DNA of 64,000 nt from Hyphomonas sp. (GTDB lineage: Bacteria; Pseudomonadota; Alphaproteobacteria; Caulobacterales; Hyphomonadaceae). Positions 28,005 through 36,862 of this stretch are shown piece after piece (within the stretch, counting starts at the first letter, position 1; every line of letters begins with the position of its first letter). The translations under genes were made by a program, and so were the position numbers. Under the pieces are notes generated by a model, which worked only from the letters and a program-made list of their open reading frames with translations, was not told the DNA's origin and made no database searches. The stretch spans positions 1 through 64,000 of the forward strand of contig VMTE01000022.1 in NCBI GenBank assembly GCA_013791775.1, read 5' to 3'.

Positions 28005-28130
28005 GCGCGCCACACTGCCGTCCAGTTAGGTGACGGCCAAGTCATTTTTTTGCGGGCCGGTCGCTTGACGCCGCGCCGCCCCGGCGCAATCGATCCCTCA
28101 ACAAGAAATCCGCCGGGAGGGCCACACGAC

Positions 28131-29624
28131 ATGATCCGCAACAGTCTCATCGGACTCGGCCTTGCCCTTGCGGCACTCGTCGGTGTGCTCCTGTACAACA
28201 CGTTCAACTATGGCGGCGCGCCCGTCGGCGGCCGCGTCACCCTGCCCGAGCCACCCGCCATTTCGGCGGAGCGCGGCGCCGAAAACCTCGCGGCAGCGAT
28301 CCGCTTCAAGACCGTGACGCTGGCCAGCGGTGATCCGCGGCCCGGTCAGGACGGCGAATGGCTGGCGCTGCACGCCTGGCTGGAGGCCACCTACCCGGCG
28401 GCGCATGCGGCGATGACGAAGGAGCTCGTGCCCAATACGCTGACGCTGCTCTACACGTGGCCGGGGTCTGACCCGTCCCTGAAGCCGCTGCTGCTGATGG
28501 CGCACCAGGACGTGGTGCCGGTGAACATCGGTACCGAAGGCGATTGGACCGGCGGCCCGTTCGACGGCGAAATCATCGACGGTTACATTTATGGACGCGG
28601 CGCCATCGACGACAAAGGCTCGCTGGTCGGTCTGATGGAAGCGGCCGAAGCGCTCGCGACCTCCGGCTTCCAGCCGAAGCGCACGGTCCTGTTCATGTTT
28701 GGCCATGATGAAGAAGTTTCCGGCTCCGGCGCCGAAGCGGGTGTCGCACTCCTGAAGTCGCGCGGCGTGGCGCCGGAATTTGCACTCGACGAAGGCTTCA
28801 TGGTGCTGAACCCCTCCCCGCTCACCGGCAAGCCGATGGGCTTCATTGGCATCGCGGAAAAGGGCTATGTGACGCTGGATGTTGTCGCCACCGGCGCAGG
28901 CGGCCACTCGTCCACCCCGCCGCGCGATTCGTCAGCCGTGCGCCTCGCCCGCGCGGTTGTGGCGCTGGACGAAAACCAGATGCCGTCCGCACTCGACAAG
29001 CCTCCGGCCTCAGACATGTTCAGGGCCGCCGGCAAGGACATGCCCTTTGCCCAGCGCATGGCCTTCGCGAATCTCTGGCTGTTCAAGGGGGTCATCGAGG
29101 GCCAGCTCGCAGACGTCCCTGCCGGCAACGCCATGATCCGCACGACCACGGCGCCGACCATGCTGGCGGGCTCAGCCAAGGAGAACGTGCTCGCGCAGCG
29201 CGCCACCGCCACAGTCAACTTCCGGATCCATCCGGCAAACACCGAGGATGAGATCATCGCGCATGTCACCAAGGTGACGTCCGGCATTGAGGGCGTCTCG
29301 GTCGAACTCGGCAAGGAAGGCATTCGCGGCAAGGGTGCGTCGGCGGTTTCGCCGACCAACAACCGCGCCTATGCCGTGCTCGCCAGCGTGGCGGAAGCAA
29401 CCCTGCCCGGTTCGCCGGCCGCCCCCGGCCTGGTGCTGGGTGCCACCGACGGGCGCTATGCCGAAGCCATCACACCGAACGTCTACCGCTTCCAGCCCTC
29501 ACTGCTGACGCCCGAGGAACTGACCGGCTTTCATGGCACGAACGAGCGCACCAGCGTCGAGAACATGGGACGCCTCGCCCGCGGCTACGCCCAGATCATC
29601 CTGGCAATGGACGCGCCCGAATAG
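28131..29624 (+). CDS. M20 family (CPS1-like) zinc carboxypeptidase
   Basis: This 497-residue protein has an N-terminal signal/anchor (residues 5-24) and a full M20 domain. Metal-site residues are visible: His125 in LLMAHQDVVP, Asp160 in YGRGAIDDKG, Glu194/Glu195 in FGHDEEVSG, Asp in LDEGF, and His near VLGATDGRYAE. The dimerisation insert with GAGGHSSTPPRDSSAVRLARAV is present. Relatives of yeast CPS1 cleave C-terminal residues from peptides or N-acyl amino acids. Export suggests a periplasmic role in peptide use. GGGAGG lies upstream of ATG 28131. Divergent from the MFS gene across 126 bp. Confidence 0.9.
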   Translation: MIRNSLIGLGLALAALVGVLLYNTFNYGGAPVGGRVTLPEPPAISAERGAENLAAAIRFKTVTLASGDPRPGQDGEWLALHAWLEATYPAAHAAMTKELVPNTLTLLYTWPGSDPSLKPLLLMAHQDVVPVNIGTEGDWTGGPFDGEIIDGYIYGRGAIDDKGSLVGLMEAAEALATSGFQPKRTVLFMFGHDEEVSGSGAEAGVALLKSRGVAPEFALDEGFMVLNPSPLTGKPMGFIGIAEKGYVTLDVVATGAGGHSSTPPRDSSAVRLARAVVALDENQMPSALDKPPASDMFRAAGKDMPFAQRMAFANLWLFKGVIEGQLADVPAGNAMIRTTTAPTMLAGSAKENVLAQRATATVNFRIHPANTEDEIIAHVTKVTSGIEGVSVELGKEGIRGKGASAVSPTNNRAYAVLASVAEATLPGSPAAPGLVLGATDGRYAEAITPNVYRFQPSLLTPEELTGFHGTNERTSVENMGRLARGYAQIILAMDAPE

Positions 29625-29630
29625 GCCCGG

Positions 29631-30548
29631 TCAGTTCACCGGGCCGGTGACCTCGCCTATGCCGACGGAGTAGTGGCGCGCGCAGAACTGGCAGTCGATT
29701 GACAGGTTGCCATCGGGCTCCACCAGCTCGCGCAGGGATTCGTCCGGCATCTGGCGCAGCGTCGCCACAAGGCGCTCCTCGTTGCAGGTACACTTGTCCT
29801 TCACCGCCGTGCCGGTTTCGAGCACCGCGCCCTGCTCGTTGAACAGCCGGTAAAGCAGCTCGGTCATCGGCAGCGCCCGGTCAGCCAGCTCCTGCGGGGT
29901 CAGCGTGGCAAACAGGGCCTCGGCCTCATGCCAGGGTTCATCGGTATCGCCGCGCGTATCGTCGCCCGCGATCCGCTGCACCATCATGCCGCCCGAGACC
30001 CAGCCGCTTTCCGTTTTTTCCACAGCCAGCCGGATGCGCGACGGCACCTGTTCCGACATCGCGAAGTAATCCTCCGCACACTGACTGAGCGTGGCCTTGG
30101 TCAGCGGCACGATGCCCTGATAGGGTTGCACGTCCGGATTGTCCTGGATGAGAATCAGGCCGAGGCGGCCCGAGCGGCCGAACAGTTGCGGCATGTGGGG
30201 CGCGCCGCCCTTGTTCACCCGTTCAAGATTGGCCCAGGCGTCCTTGTCATAGCGGGCATAGCCGCGCACCCCGCCATGCGAGGCGTATTCGCCGACCATC
30301 AGGCTGATCGGGCCATCGCCTTCCGCTTGCACAAGGATGCGGCCCTCGAACTTGAGCGAGGTACCGACCAGCGCGGCCAGCGTGACGGCTTCACCGAGGA
30401 TCTGCGCCAGGTGGGGCGGATAGTCGTGCCGCGCGAGGATCGGCGAGACGCTGCCGGCCCCCATGCGAACGGCCCGCCCGCGCACGGGACGGCCTTCGAT
30501 CTGGAAACTGGCGGCAAAGTCGCCGGTGTCATGGGCTTTCTGGGTCAT
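29631..30548 (-). CDS. hslO: Hsp33 redox-regulated chaperone
   Basis: This 305-residue chaperone has the C-terminal zinc switch CTC (Cys253, Cys255) and CQFC (Cys286, Cys289); oxidation releases zinc and unfolds the domain, switching on holdase activity in the cytoplasm. The N-terminal part has GRAVRMG and LVQAEGDGPISLMVGEY typical of the family. The start is ATG 30548. In many alphaproteobacteria hslO is the last gene of an argD-argF-hslO operon; here argF is 3.2 kb and argD 9.2 kb away, both on the same strand. Confidence 0.95.
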   Translation of the reverse strand: MTQKAHDTGDFAASFQIEGRPVRGRAVRMGAGSVSPILARHDYPPHLAQILGEAVTLAALVGTSLKFEGRILVQAEGDGPISLMVGEYASHGGVRGYARYDKDAWANLERVNKGGAPHMPQLFGRSGRLGLILIQDNPDVQPYQGIVPLTKATLSQCAEDYFAMSEQVPSRIRLAVEKTESGWVSGGMMVQRIAGDDTRGDTDEPWHEAEALFATLTPQELADRALPMTELLYRLFNEQGAVLETGTAVKDKCTCNEERLVATLRQMPDESLRELVEPDGNLSIDCQFCARHYSVGIGEVTGPVN

Positions 30549-30676
30549 GGGACGCGCCTGGATGGGGACTGCAAGTGGCCTCATGTGGCAGCGCGAAACG
30601 CCGGCGACAAGGGGGCGGCAGCGTTGACCGGCTGCACGCCGTCCCGGATGGTGAGGTCATGGATGGAGATGAGACC

Positions 30677-31054
30677 ATGACAGGACCGCTGGAGACACAA
30701 TACACAGCCCTAACGCAGACGCGGCTTCATTTCGGCCGCCTCTATTGGCTGTCGGTGGCGTTTACGCTGGTTGCCTTCGCCGTCGTCGCGCACGCGCCGG
30801 GCGCCCCGAGCTTCGCCCGGCCAGGCCTGCAAGTCGCCATCCTCTGGATGGGCGCGCTGATCTCATGGCGGCTCTATGCTCTCGAAATGCGCTATGAGGC
30901 GCAACTGGCTGCCATCGAGCAGCACTGGATCCAATCGGGCATTGCGGGCGTCCAGCCTTCTCCGGCTTCAGACGGCCGGGGGTCGCGCCTCTGGACCGTC
31001 CTTGCGCTCGCCGGACTGGGGCTCGCCGTCCTCGGCCGGGACCTGCTAGTCTGA
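30677..31054 (+). CDS. small membrane protein, unknown function
   Basis: This encodes 125 residues from ATG 30677, with GGAGATG upstream; an ATG at 30659 in frame is also possible. It has hydrophobic helices near residues 22-42, 49-66 and at the C-terminus (LWTVLALAGLGLAVLGRDLL), with a soluble stretch between that contains RYEAQLAAIEQHW. It is divergent from hslO and its last 9 bases overlap the end of the BchE-like gene on the other strand. No family is recognised. Confidence 0.65.
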   Translation: MTGPLETQYTALTQTRLHFGRLYWLSVAFTLVAFAVVAHAPGAPSFARPGLQVAILWMGALISWRLYALEMRYEAQLAAIEQHWIQSGIAGVQPSPASDGRGSRLWTVLALAGLGLAVLGRDLLV

Positions 31055-32587
31055 GCGGCGCGGACCTGTGTTCAGCGCCGTGCGGCCCTGCCGGGGCGAA
31101 CGGGCGAGAGCCTCCTCTTCCGCTTCAAGACTCGCCCCCCAGAACTCCGCAAGACTCGGACCCGTTTTGAGCCGGGCATCGCGCCACAGGAAACCAGCGA
31201 CCTCGTGGAACCAGACGCGGCGGCCCATCTGGTAATACCATCGCTGGGCGCGGCGGAGTTTCGGGTCTTTCAGGGTGAGCAAACGCCAAAGCGACTTCGG
31301 GCGCGCCTGCATGACCAGCTCGATGCCTTTCACCCACAGAAAGACGCGCCAGGGCGGTAGGTGGCGTGTACTGAGCACCTGGTGCTTGTAGTCCCATTTC
31401 GACGGGTCTGTCTGGATGACTTCCCGCGTTGACGCGAGAGTGAAGAACGGCGTCCAGCGATGGGGGGTGACATAGACACTCTGAATCTGGTCTGGATCAT
31501 ACAGCAGCAACTGGCACAGCTGGCGCCAATAATCCCGGTCGCGCTCCTCCTCGAAGCCGACGACCCAGGTGGCCATCGACAGCATGCCATGCTGGCGCAT
31601 CAGCCGGATTGCTTCGCGGTCTGACGATGTGGAGCCGCCTTTGCGGATCTTGGCGAGGATCGCCTCATCGGTGCTTTCCATGCCGAACAGGAAGCGCTCG
31701 ACGCCCGCCTGTTTGTAGAGATGGAGATGGGCGCGGTCGCGCACGATGTCATCCGCGCGGGTGGAGCCGACGAGGGTGACCTCCACATCTTCGGCGATCA
31801 ACGCTTCGAGGAAGCGTTTCCACATTTTCTTCGAAGAGGTCGGATTCTCATCGGCAAAATTGAAGACCTCGACCTGATGTTCGCGGTGCAGGCGCGCGAT
31901 TTCGGCGGCGAAGGCCTCCGGATTGCGATGGCGCCACTGGGTCCAGAATCCGCGCTGTCCGCAATAATTGCACGGATGCGGACACCCCCTCGAAAACTGC
32001 ACGACCACGGCGCGCTTGCCGCCCCAGTATGAGTAGCGGGCAAAGTCGATCAGCTCCCAACCGTTCCGGTAAGCATCCAGATCGGCGATCATGTCCCGGG
32101 CGGGCGCGGCGATGATCTCGTCCCCTTCCCGGAAGGCGATGCCTTTCACACCGGCAAGGGGCGCGCCCTCCTCCAGCGCGCGCACAAGCTGACGGCAGGT
32201 TTCTTCGCCCTCGCCGCGGACGATATAGTCAACCTCGGGCGACGCAGCCAGCACATCGCGCCAGTGATAGGTGGGGAACACGCCGCCATAAATGATGCGA
32301 AGACCCGGCCGCTCGGCCTTCGCGCGGCGGGCAATCTCCATGGCAACGGGGTGTGCGGAGGTTGATCCGGAATGCCCGATCAACAGTAGGTCAGGCGCGC
32401 GCGCCGCGATCTCTGCGAGTATGGCCGGAAGCGGCATTGGACCGAACTCGGCGTCGAGCAGCGATACAGTATGGCCGTCATCGATCAGGGGACCGCCGAT
32501 AGACACGAGGCCGAGCGGCGGCAGATGATCGTCGGGAATGCGACTGCCGATAGCCGGATGCGGCGGATTCAGGATCAGGATTTTCAT
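31046..32587 (-). CDS. B12-binding-type radical SAM protein, BchE-like
   Basis: This 513-residue protein has an N-terminal cobalamin-binding-like Rossmann domain (MKILILNPPHP, LLLIGHSGSTSAHP, IIYGGVFPTYH, YIVRGEGEET). A radical SAM domain follows with CPHPCNYC (Cys202, Cys206, Cys209) and a C-terminal helical region of about 140 residues. QRGFWTQWRHRNP, FNFADENPTSSKKMW and FGMESTDEAILAKIRKG resemble BchE, the anaerobic Mg-protoporphyrin ester cyclase. There are no other bacteriochlorophyll genes here, so I name only the family. The start is ATG 32587. A second radical SAM gene lies 120 bp upstream on the same strand, suggesting a shared pathway of unknown product. Confidence 0.8.
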   Translation of the reverse strand: MKILILNPPHPAIGSRIPDDHLPPLGLVSIGGPLIDDGHTVSLLDAEFGPMPLPAILAEIAARAPDLLLIGHSGSTSAHPVAMEIARRAKAERPGLRIIYGGVFPTYHWRDVLAASPEVDYIVRGEGEETCRQLVRALEEGAPLAGVKGIAFREGDEIIAAPARDMIADLDAYRNGWELIDFARYSYWGGKRAVVVQFSRGCPHPCNYCGQRGFWTQWRHRNPEAFAAEIARLHREHQVEVFNFADENPTSSKKMWKRFLEALIAEDVEVTLVGSTRADDIVRDRAHLHLYKQAGVERFLFGMESTDEAILAKIRKGGSTSSDREAIRLMRQHGMLSMATWVVGFEEERDRDYWRQLCQLLLYDPDQIQSVYVTPHRWTPFFTLASTREVIQTDPSKWDYKHQVLSTRHLPPWRVFLWVKGIELVMQARPKSLWRLLTLKDPKLRRAQRWYYQMGRRVWFHEVAGFLWRDARLKTGPSLAEFWGASLEAEEEALARSPRQGRTALNTGPRRSD

Positions 32588-32707
32588 GGCGCCCCTCAGG
32601 TGCGAAGTACGCCGGCCAGTTACTTCTGCGGCAAGGCCAAATTGCGGAAGACCTGCAGTCTGAAGCGGACATTCCGGGGCCATTTCTGGCCGGATTCCGG
32701 GCGGCGC

Positions 32708-33643
32708 TCAAGCCGAGCAGCTGGCGCCGCCGAGTACGCAGAAGCTGGCGCACCAGGGGTGGTTCAGCTTTACCGGCCGGGCCGTGGCTTCGGCGAGGGT
32801 GTCGCCGAGGTCGAAGGCGGGGTCGTCGATCAGCAGGGTGCACGCCAGCACGCGGGGGCTGGCCGCCCCGCGCCGGCGCACGACCATACGCTGGCTGGCG
32901 CACATGATACTGTCCGGCGACTTGTTCAGGATACCCCAGCAGGCGGTCGTTATTTCTGGCGGATCGTCGCGCGCGATCATCTCGGGAAACAGTACCAGCT
33001 GTTTCGGGTCCGCCGCATCGAGACCAAGGCCGAGCCCGGCGATCAGGGCGCGGTAACCTGCCCGCGCAGCGGCTTCGTCTTCATGCAGCGCCTTGCGGCC
33101 CGCCAGCGCGAGACGGATACCCGCATCGGCCACCCAGCGCAGGCCTTTGCAGGCCTCCTCGAAGGCACCCGGCCCGCGCTCGGCATCGTGCAGAGCGCTG
33201 TCATGCGAATCCAGCGAGACCCGCACGGTCATCTTGCCGGGAAAGCGTTCTGCAAGATCAACAAGGCCGGCCTGCACCCGGGGCCGCATCATCGGGCGCA
33301 TGGCATTCGTCAGCACAAGGAGCGTATGTCCGCGCGTCAGAACGGCCTTGCAGATGCCGATGATCTCCGGCGCCATGAAGGGCTCGCCGCCGGTGATGCC
33401 GATTTCGGCGGGCCCGGTCAGCTCGTCGAGGAACGGCTCCACATCGCCGCGCGTGAGATAAACGAGGCGGTCGTTTACCGGACTGCTTTCGACATAGCAG
33501 TTGGCGCAGGTGATGTTGCACAGCGATCCGGTATTGAACCAGAGCGTCTTGAGGCCGGTCCATGCCACGCTGGCGCGGGTCTCGCCCCTGGCCGTGGTAT
33601 CGGGGTCAGCGAATTTCGCGGACGGAATCAGGCTTCCAGTCAT
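32708..33643 (-). CDS. radical SAM protein with cysteine-rich C-terminus
   Basis: This 311-residue protein has the radical SAM motif CNITCANC (Cys42, Cys46, Cys49), the SAM-binding EIGITGGEPFMAPE, and VRVSLDSHDSALHD. The C-terminus carries further cysteines (ACTLL, then CASFCVLGGASC), which could hold an auxiliary Fe-S cluster as in SPASM/twitch proteins, or bind substrate. The order upstream of the BchE-like gene on one strand suggests they act together. The neighbours (argF, hslO) look unrelated and point to insertion into an arginine operon. Substrate unknown. Confidence 0.8.
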   Translation of the reverse strand: MTGSLIPSAKFADPDTTARGETRASVAWTGLKTLWFNTGSLCNITCANCYVESSPVNDRLVYLTRGDVEPFLDELTGPAEIGITGGEPFMAPEIIGICKAVLTRGHTLLVLTNAMRPMMRPRVQAGLVDLAERFPGKMTVRVSLDSHDSALHDAERGPGAFEEACKGLRWVADAGIRLALAGRKALHEDEAAARAGYRALIAGLGLGLDAADPKQLVLFPEMIARDDPPEITTACWGILNKSPDSIMCASQRMVVRRRGAASPRVLACTLLIDDPAFDLGDTLAEATARPVKLNHPWCASFCVLGGASCSA

Positions 33644-33710
33644 GCCGCAAGCCTAGGCCGTACACGGCCTTTCGCCAAGGGGAAGCGTGCTATCGTGATG
33701 CCCCGGGGCC

Positions 33711-34637
33711 TTATTTCTGCAGGCACCAGCGCAGGATCGCCTTTTGCGCGTGCAGGCGGTTCTCGGCTTCGTCCCAGACGAGGCTGGCGGGGCCGTCAAT
33801 GATTTCGGCATCAACTTCCTCGCCCCGGTGGGCCGGCAGGCAGTGGAGGAACCGGGCGCCGCCATTGGCAAGCTCCATCAGCTCCTCGGTCACCGCAAAG
33901 GGTTCGAGGACCTCGAGGCGCAGCTCGGCGTCGAGATCGCCCATCGAGACGAACGTGTCGGCGATCACCACGTCGGCGCCGGCCACAGCGTCCTCGGCCG
34001 TGTCGAACAGTTCGACCCGGCCCTGCAGCTCGGTTGCAATCTCGAGGTCGTCCTCATCCGGCGCGTAGCGCGACGGGGTGCCGATCGCGAGCGAGAATCC
34101 GAACTTCGGCGCGGCATGGATGAAACTGGCGCAGACATTGTTGCCGTCGCCCACCCAGGCGAGCCGGGCCCCCTTGAGGGTCACACCGTTCTCTTCCAGC
34201 GTCATCAGGTCGGCCATGATCTGGCAGGGGTGCGAGCGGTCTGACAGGCCGTTGATCACCGGCACGCCGGACGCCTCGGCGAAAGTTTCTATGTCGGTGT
34301 GATCGTTGGCGCGGATCATCACGGCGTCCACGTACCGCGACAGCACCCGCGCGGTGTCCTCAATCGTTTCGCCCCGGCCGAGCTGCATGTCGCTGCTCGT
34401 GGCAGTGATCGACGAACCACCGAGCTGGCGCATTGCCATGTCGAAGGAGAAGCGCGTCCGGGTCGAGGCCTTCTCGAAAATCATTGCCAGGGTGTGCCCG
34501 TCGAGCGGTGCGCCGGGGTCGATGCGCCCCTTGGTCCAGCCGGCCCGGGCCTTCTTCATGCGGCGCGCCTCATCGAGAATGGCGCGCAGGTCAGCGCTCT
34601 CCAGCGGCCAGAGGTCAAGGAAGTGGCGGATTGTCAT
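33711..34637 (-). CDS. argF: ornithine carbamoyltransferase
   Basis: This 308-residue enzyme makes citrulline from ornithine and carbamoyl phosphate in arginine synthesis. The motifs are STRTR (58-62, carbamoyl-phosphate binding), [20 protein letters not shown] for ornithine, and [11 protein letters not shown] containing the catalytic Cys. Start [10 protein letters not shown] is conserved. It is followed 67 bp later by the radical SAM pair rather than by hslO. Confidence 0.97.
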   Translation of the reverse strand: MTIRHFLDLWPLESADLRAILDEARRMKKARAGWTKGRIDPGAPLDGHTLAMIFEKASTRTRFSFDMAMRQLGGSSITATSSDMQLGRGETIEDTARVLSRYVDAVMIRANDHTDIETFAEASGVPVINGLSDRSHPCQIMADLMTLEENGVTLKGARLAWVGDGNNVCASFIHAAPKFGFSLAIGTPSRYAPDEDDLEIATELQGRVELFDTAEDAVAGADVVIADTFVSMGDLDAELRLEVLEPFAVTEELMELANGGARFLHCLPAHRGEEVDAEIIDGPASLVWDEAENRLHAQKAILRWCLQK

Positions 34638-34768
34638 GGGCGCGGCCCCCGCAAAAATAAGCGCGCCGCATAGCGCGTTATCGGGGCGATGTCATTCGCC
34701 AATTGAGAACAGCCCCACCCCGGCCCCGGCTCAGGCGGCCGGCCGGACATGGCTTGCGGGTCAGGACT

Positions 34769-35023
34769 TCAGGCGCGTTTGACCAAGCGGATAACGACCA
34801 ACAGGAGCACAGCGCCGATGGTGGCGTTCGCGATCGCGCCGAGGATGCCGCCGCCGAGGTTGAGGCCGAGCGCGGGAAAGAGCAGTCCGGCGATGAAGGC
34901 GCCGACGATACCGACCACGATGTTGCCGACAAGGCCGAAGCCGAAGCCCTTGACCAGCACCCCCGCCAGCCAACCGGCGACCGCGCCGATGAGAAGGAAG
35001 ACAAGCAGGCTTTCAAGTGTCAT
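34769..35023 (-). CDS. GlsB/YeaQ/YmgE-family stress-response membrane protein
   Basis: This 84-residue protein is of the transglycosylase-associated family with three hydrophobic segments and the Gly-rich signatures AGWLAGVLVKGFGFGLVGNI and GIVGAFIAGLLFP, then GGILGAIANATIGA. The start at ATG 35023 removes an unlikely upstream extension. Such proteins are integral inner-membrane proteins induced by stress in several bacteria; molecular function is unknown. Downstream of argF's start on the same strand but separated by 131 bp. Confidence 0.9.
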   Translation of the reverse strand: MTLESLLVFLLIGAVAGWLAGVLVKGFGFGLVGNIVVGIVGAFIAGLLFPALGLNLGGGILGAIANATIGAVLLLVVIRLVKRA

Positions 35024-35106
35024 TCTTGTGCACTCCCGGTTCCAAGACCAATCCCTTACCACGAATGCGCGAAGCCCACAAAGGCTGCATGCCCAGGCCG
35101 GAAAGC

Positions 35107-35427
35107 TCAGAAGCCGTAGGCGCGTTCCACCTTCACGATGCGGATGTGGTAGGACGAATACCAGACCTCCCGGCCCATCCGCTGCGCTTCGAGGTGTTCG
35201 GTATTCTGTTTCCAGGCGCGGATGTTCGCCTCGGTCTCCCAATAGCAGATCGTGATTTCCCCACTGCCCTCAGCCTGCGCCGTTTCATAGCCGAGAAAGC
35301 CCGGCTGCTGGTGGGCGAGTTCCACCATCCGCATCGCCTTGCCTTCGTACGCGGCCATGTCCTTGCCGCTCTGGACGGCGGAAAATATCACGGCCCAGTA
35401 GGGCGGCTCGGGTGTCTTGGCGATCAT
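35107..35427 (-). CDS. ABM-fold monooxygenase-like protein
   Basis: This 106-residue protein from ATG 35427 has the antibiotic-biosynthesis-monooxygenase (dimeric alpha+beta barrel) pattern: YWAVIFSAVQSGKDMAAYEG, MVELAHQQPGFLGYETA, ITICYWETEANIRAWKQNTEH and REVWYSSYHIRIVKVERAYGF. Members include small quinol monooxygenases and heme-degrading enzymes; many are uncharacterised. Divergent from the polyamine operon at 35562. Confidence 0.85.
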   Translation of the reverse strand: MIAKTPEPPYWAVIFSAVQSGKDMAAYEGKAMRMVELAHQQPGFLGYETAQAEGSGEITICYWETEANIRAWKQNTEHLEAQRMGREVWYSSYHIRIVKVERAYGF

Positions 35428-35561
35428 GTCTGATTCCCTTCGGACCGGTTCCCGATTGTGCCATGAACCCGACCATCCTATCCAGCCCCCTCCTAGCCCC
35501 CAAGGCCGAACTGCCTTAAGGGAGGCCATCCTTTCCACCCCTCCCGGGAGACTGCCCAGAC

Positions 35562-36776
35562 ATGGACACTGTGCTCATCATCGGCGCCGGCGCAGCCGGT
35601 TCGGTCGTCGCCAAGAAATGCGCGATGGACCGCGCCACCTTCAAGCATATCACGCTGGCCTCGCGCCGCCTCGAAAGCTGCGAGAAGGTGGCGAAGGATT
35701 GCGTCACGCCCATCGAGATCGCGCAAGTCGATGCCGATGACGTCGCCGCCACGGTCGCCCTCATCCGGAAGGTCAAACCGGACCTCGTGATCAACATGGC
35801 CCTGCCCTACCAGGACCTGCCAATCATGGATGCCTGCCTCGAAGCGGGCGTGAACTATCTCGACACGGCGAACTACGAGCCGCGCGAAGTGGCGAAGTTC
35901 GAATATTCCTGGCAGTGGGCCTATCAGGAGCGCTTCAAGGCCGCCGGCCTCACCGCCATCCTCGGCTGCGGGTTTGATCCCGGCGTCTCGAACGTCTGGT
36001 GCGCCTATGCGCAGGAACACCTATTCGACGAGATCGATTACATCGACATCGTCGACTGCAACGCCGGCGACCATGGCAAGACCTTCGCCACCAACTTCAA
36101 CCCCGAAATCAACTTGCGCGAAGTCACCCAGGACGGCAAATACTGGAAAGACGGCGAGTGGATCGACATCCCGGCGCTCTCGATCAAGACGATGGTGGAC
36201 TATCCGGAAGTCGGCCCGCGCAAATCCTACCTCATCTACCATGAGGAAGAGGAAAGCCTCGTGAAGAACATCAAGGGCCTGAAGCAGATCCGTTTCTGGA
36301 TGACCTTTGGTGATGCGTACATCAAACACCTCGAAGTGTTCAAATCCATCGGCCTGATCAGCCTCGAGCCGATCAAGCACAAGGGGATGGACATCATCCC
36401 GATGGAATTCCTGCGCGACCTGCTGCCCCCGCCCTCCTCGCTCGCCGAAGGCTATACCGGCAAGACCTCCATCGGCGTAATCGTCCGGGGGCGGAAGAAC
36501 GGCCAGCCGCTGACCAAGATGCTCTACAACGTCTGCGACCATGCCGAAACCAACAAGGAAGTCGGCGCGCAGGCGGTGAGCTACACCACCGGCGTCCCGC
36601 CCGTCTCCGGCGCGGCGATGTTCTTCCGAGGCATCTGGAAAGGTCCCGGTGTGTTCAACGTCGAACAGTTCCCGTCCAAACCTTTCCTCGACGACGTCGC
36701 CACGCGCGGCCTGCCCACCACGATCATCGACATCGGCCCGGGCGACCAGGACGAGCTGTTTGAGGTTGTGACCTGA
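35562..36776 (+). CDS. carboxynorspermidine synthase (saccharopine-dehydrogenase family)
   Basis: This 404-residue enzyme has an N-terminal Rossmann motif VLIIGAGAAGSVVAKKC, PDLVINMALPYQDLPIMDACLEAG-type substrate loop, and LGCGFDPGVSNVW, which are typical of the bacterial CASDH branch rather than lysine-pathway saccharopine enzymes. CASDH condenses aspartate semialdehyde with putrescine or diaminopropane and reduces the product to carboxyspermidine or carboxynorspermidine. The decarboxylase nspC is two genes downstream, which supports the assignment. No S-adenosylmethionine decarboxylase or spermidine synthase is visible in the window, so this may be the main polyamine route here. Confidence 0.9.
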   Translation: MDTVLIIGAGAAGSVVAKKCAMDRATFKHITLASRRLESCEKVAKDCVTPIEIAQVDADDVAATVALIRKVKPDLVINMALPYQDLPIMDACLEAGVNYLDTANYEPREVAKFEYSWQWAYQERFKAAGLTAILGCGFDPGVSNVWCAYAQEHLFDEIDYIDIVDCNAGDHGKTFATNFNPEINLREVTQDGKYWKDGEWIDIPALSIKTMVDYPEVGPRKSYLIYHEEEESLVKNIKGLKQIRFWMTFGDAYIKHLEVFKSIGLISLEPIKHKGMDIIPMEFLRDLLPPPSSLAEGYTGKTSIGVIVRGRKNGQPLTKMLYNVCDHAETNKEVGAQAVSYTTGVPPVSGAAMFFRGIWKGPGVFNVEQFPSKPFLDDVATRGLPTTIIDIGPGDQDELFEVVT

Positions 36777-36793
36777 CCGCCGCCGATCCGCTC

Positions 36794-36813
36794 ATCCCCG
36801 CGAAGGCGGGGAT
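36794..36813. repeat. short palindrome of a common alphaproteobacterial type
   Basis: ATCCCCGC and GCGGGGAT form an 8-bp stem around GAAG in the gap between the CASDH gene and the lipoprotein gene. The sequence 'CCCCGCGAAGGCGGGG' is a widely dispersed intergenic motif in this bacterial class. It has no U-run, so termination is unlikely. Confidence 0.6.
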
Positions 36814-36862
36814 CAGGACGGAAGAATCTGCCTGATCAACTGCCTGCCCGAGTGAGGACACC

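Noticed and set aside
31046-32587. Naming the gene bchE and inferring photosynthesis
   Set aside because: Family resemblance only; no other bacteriochlorophyll genes are in the window.
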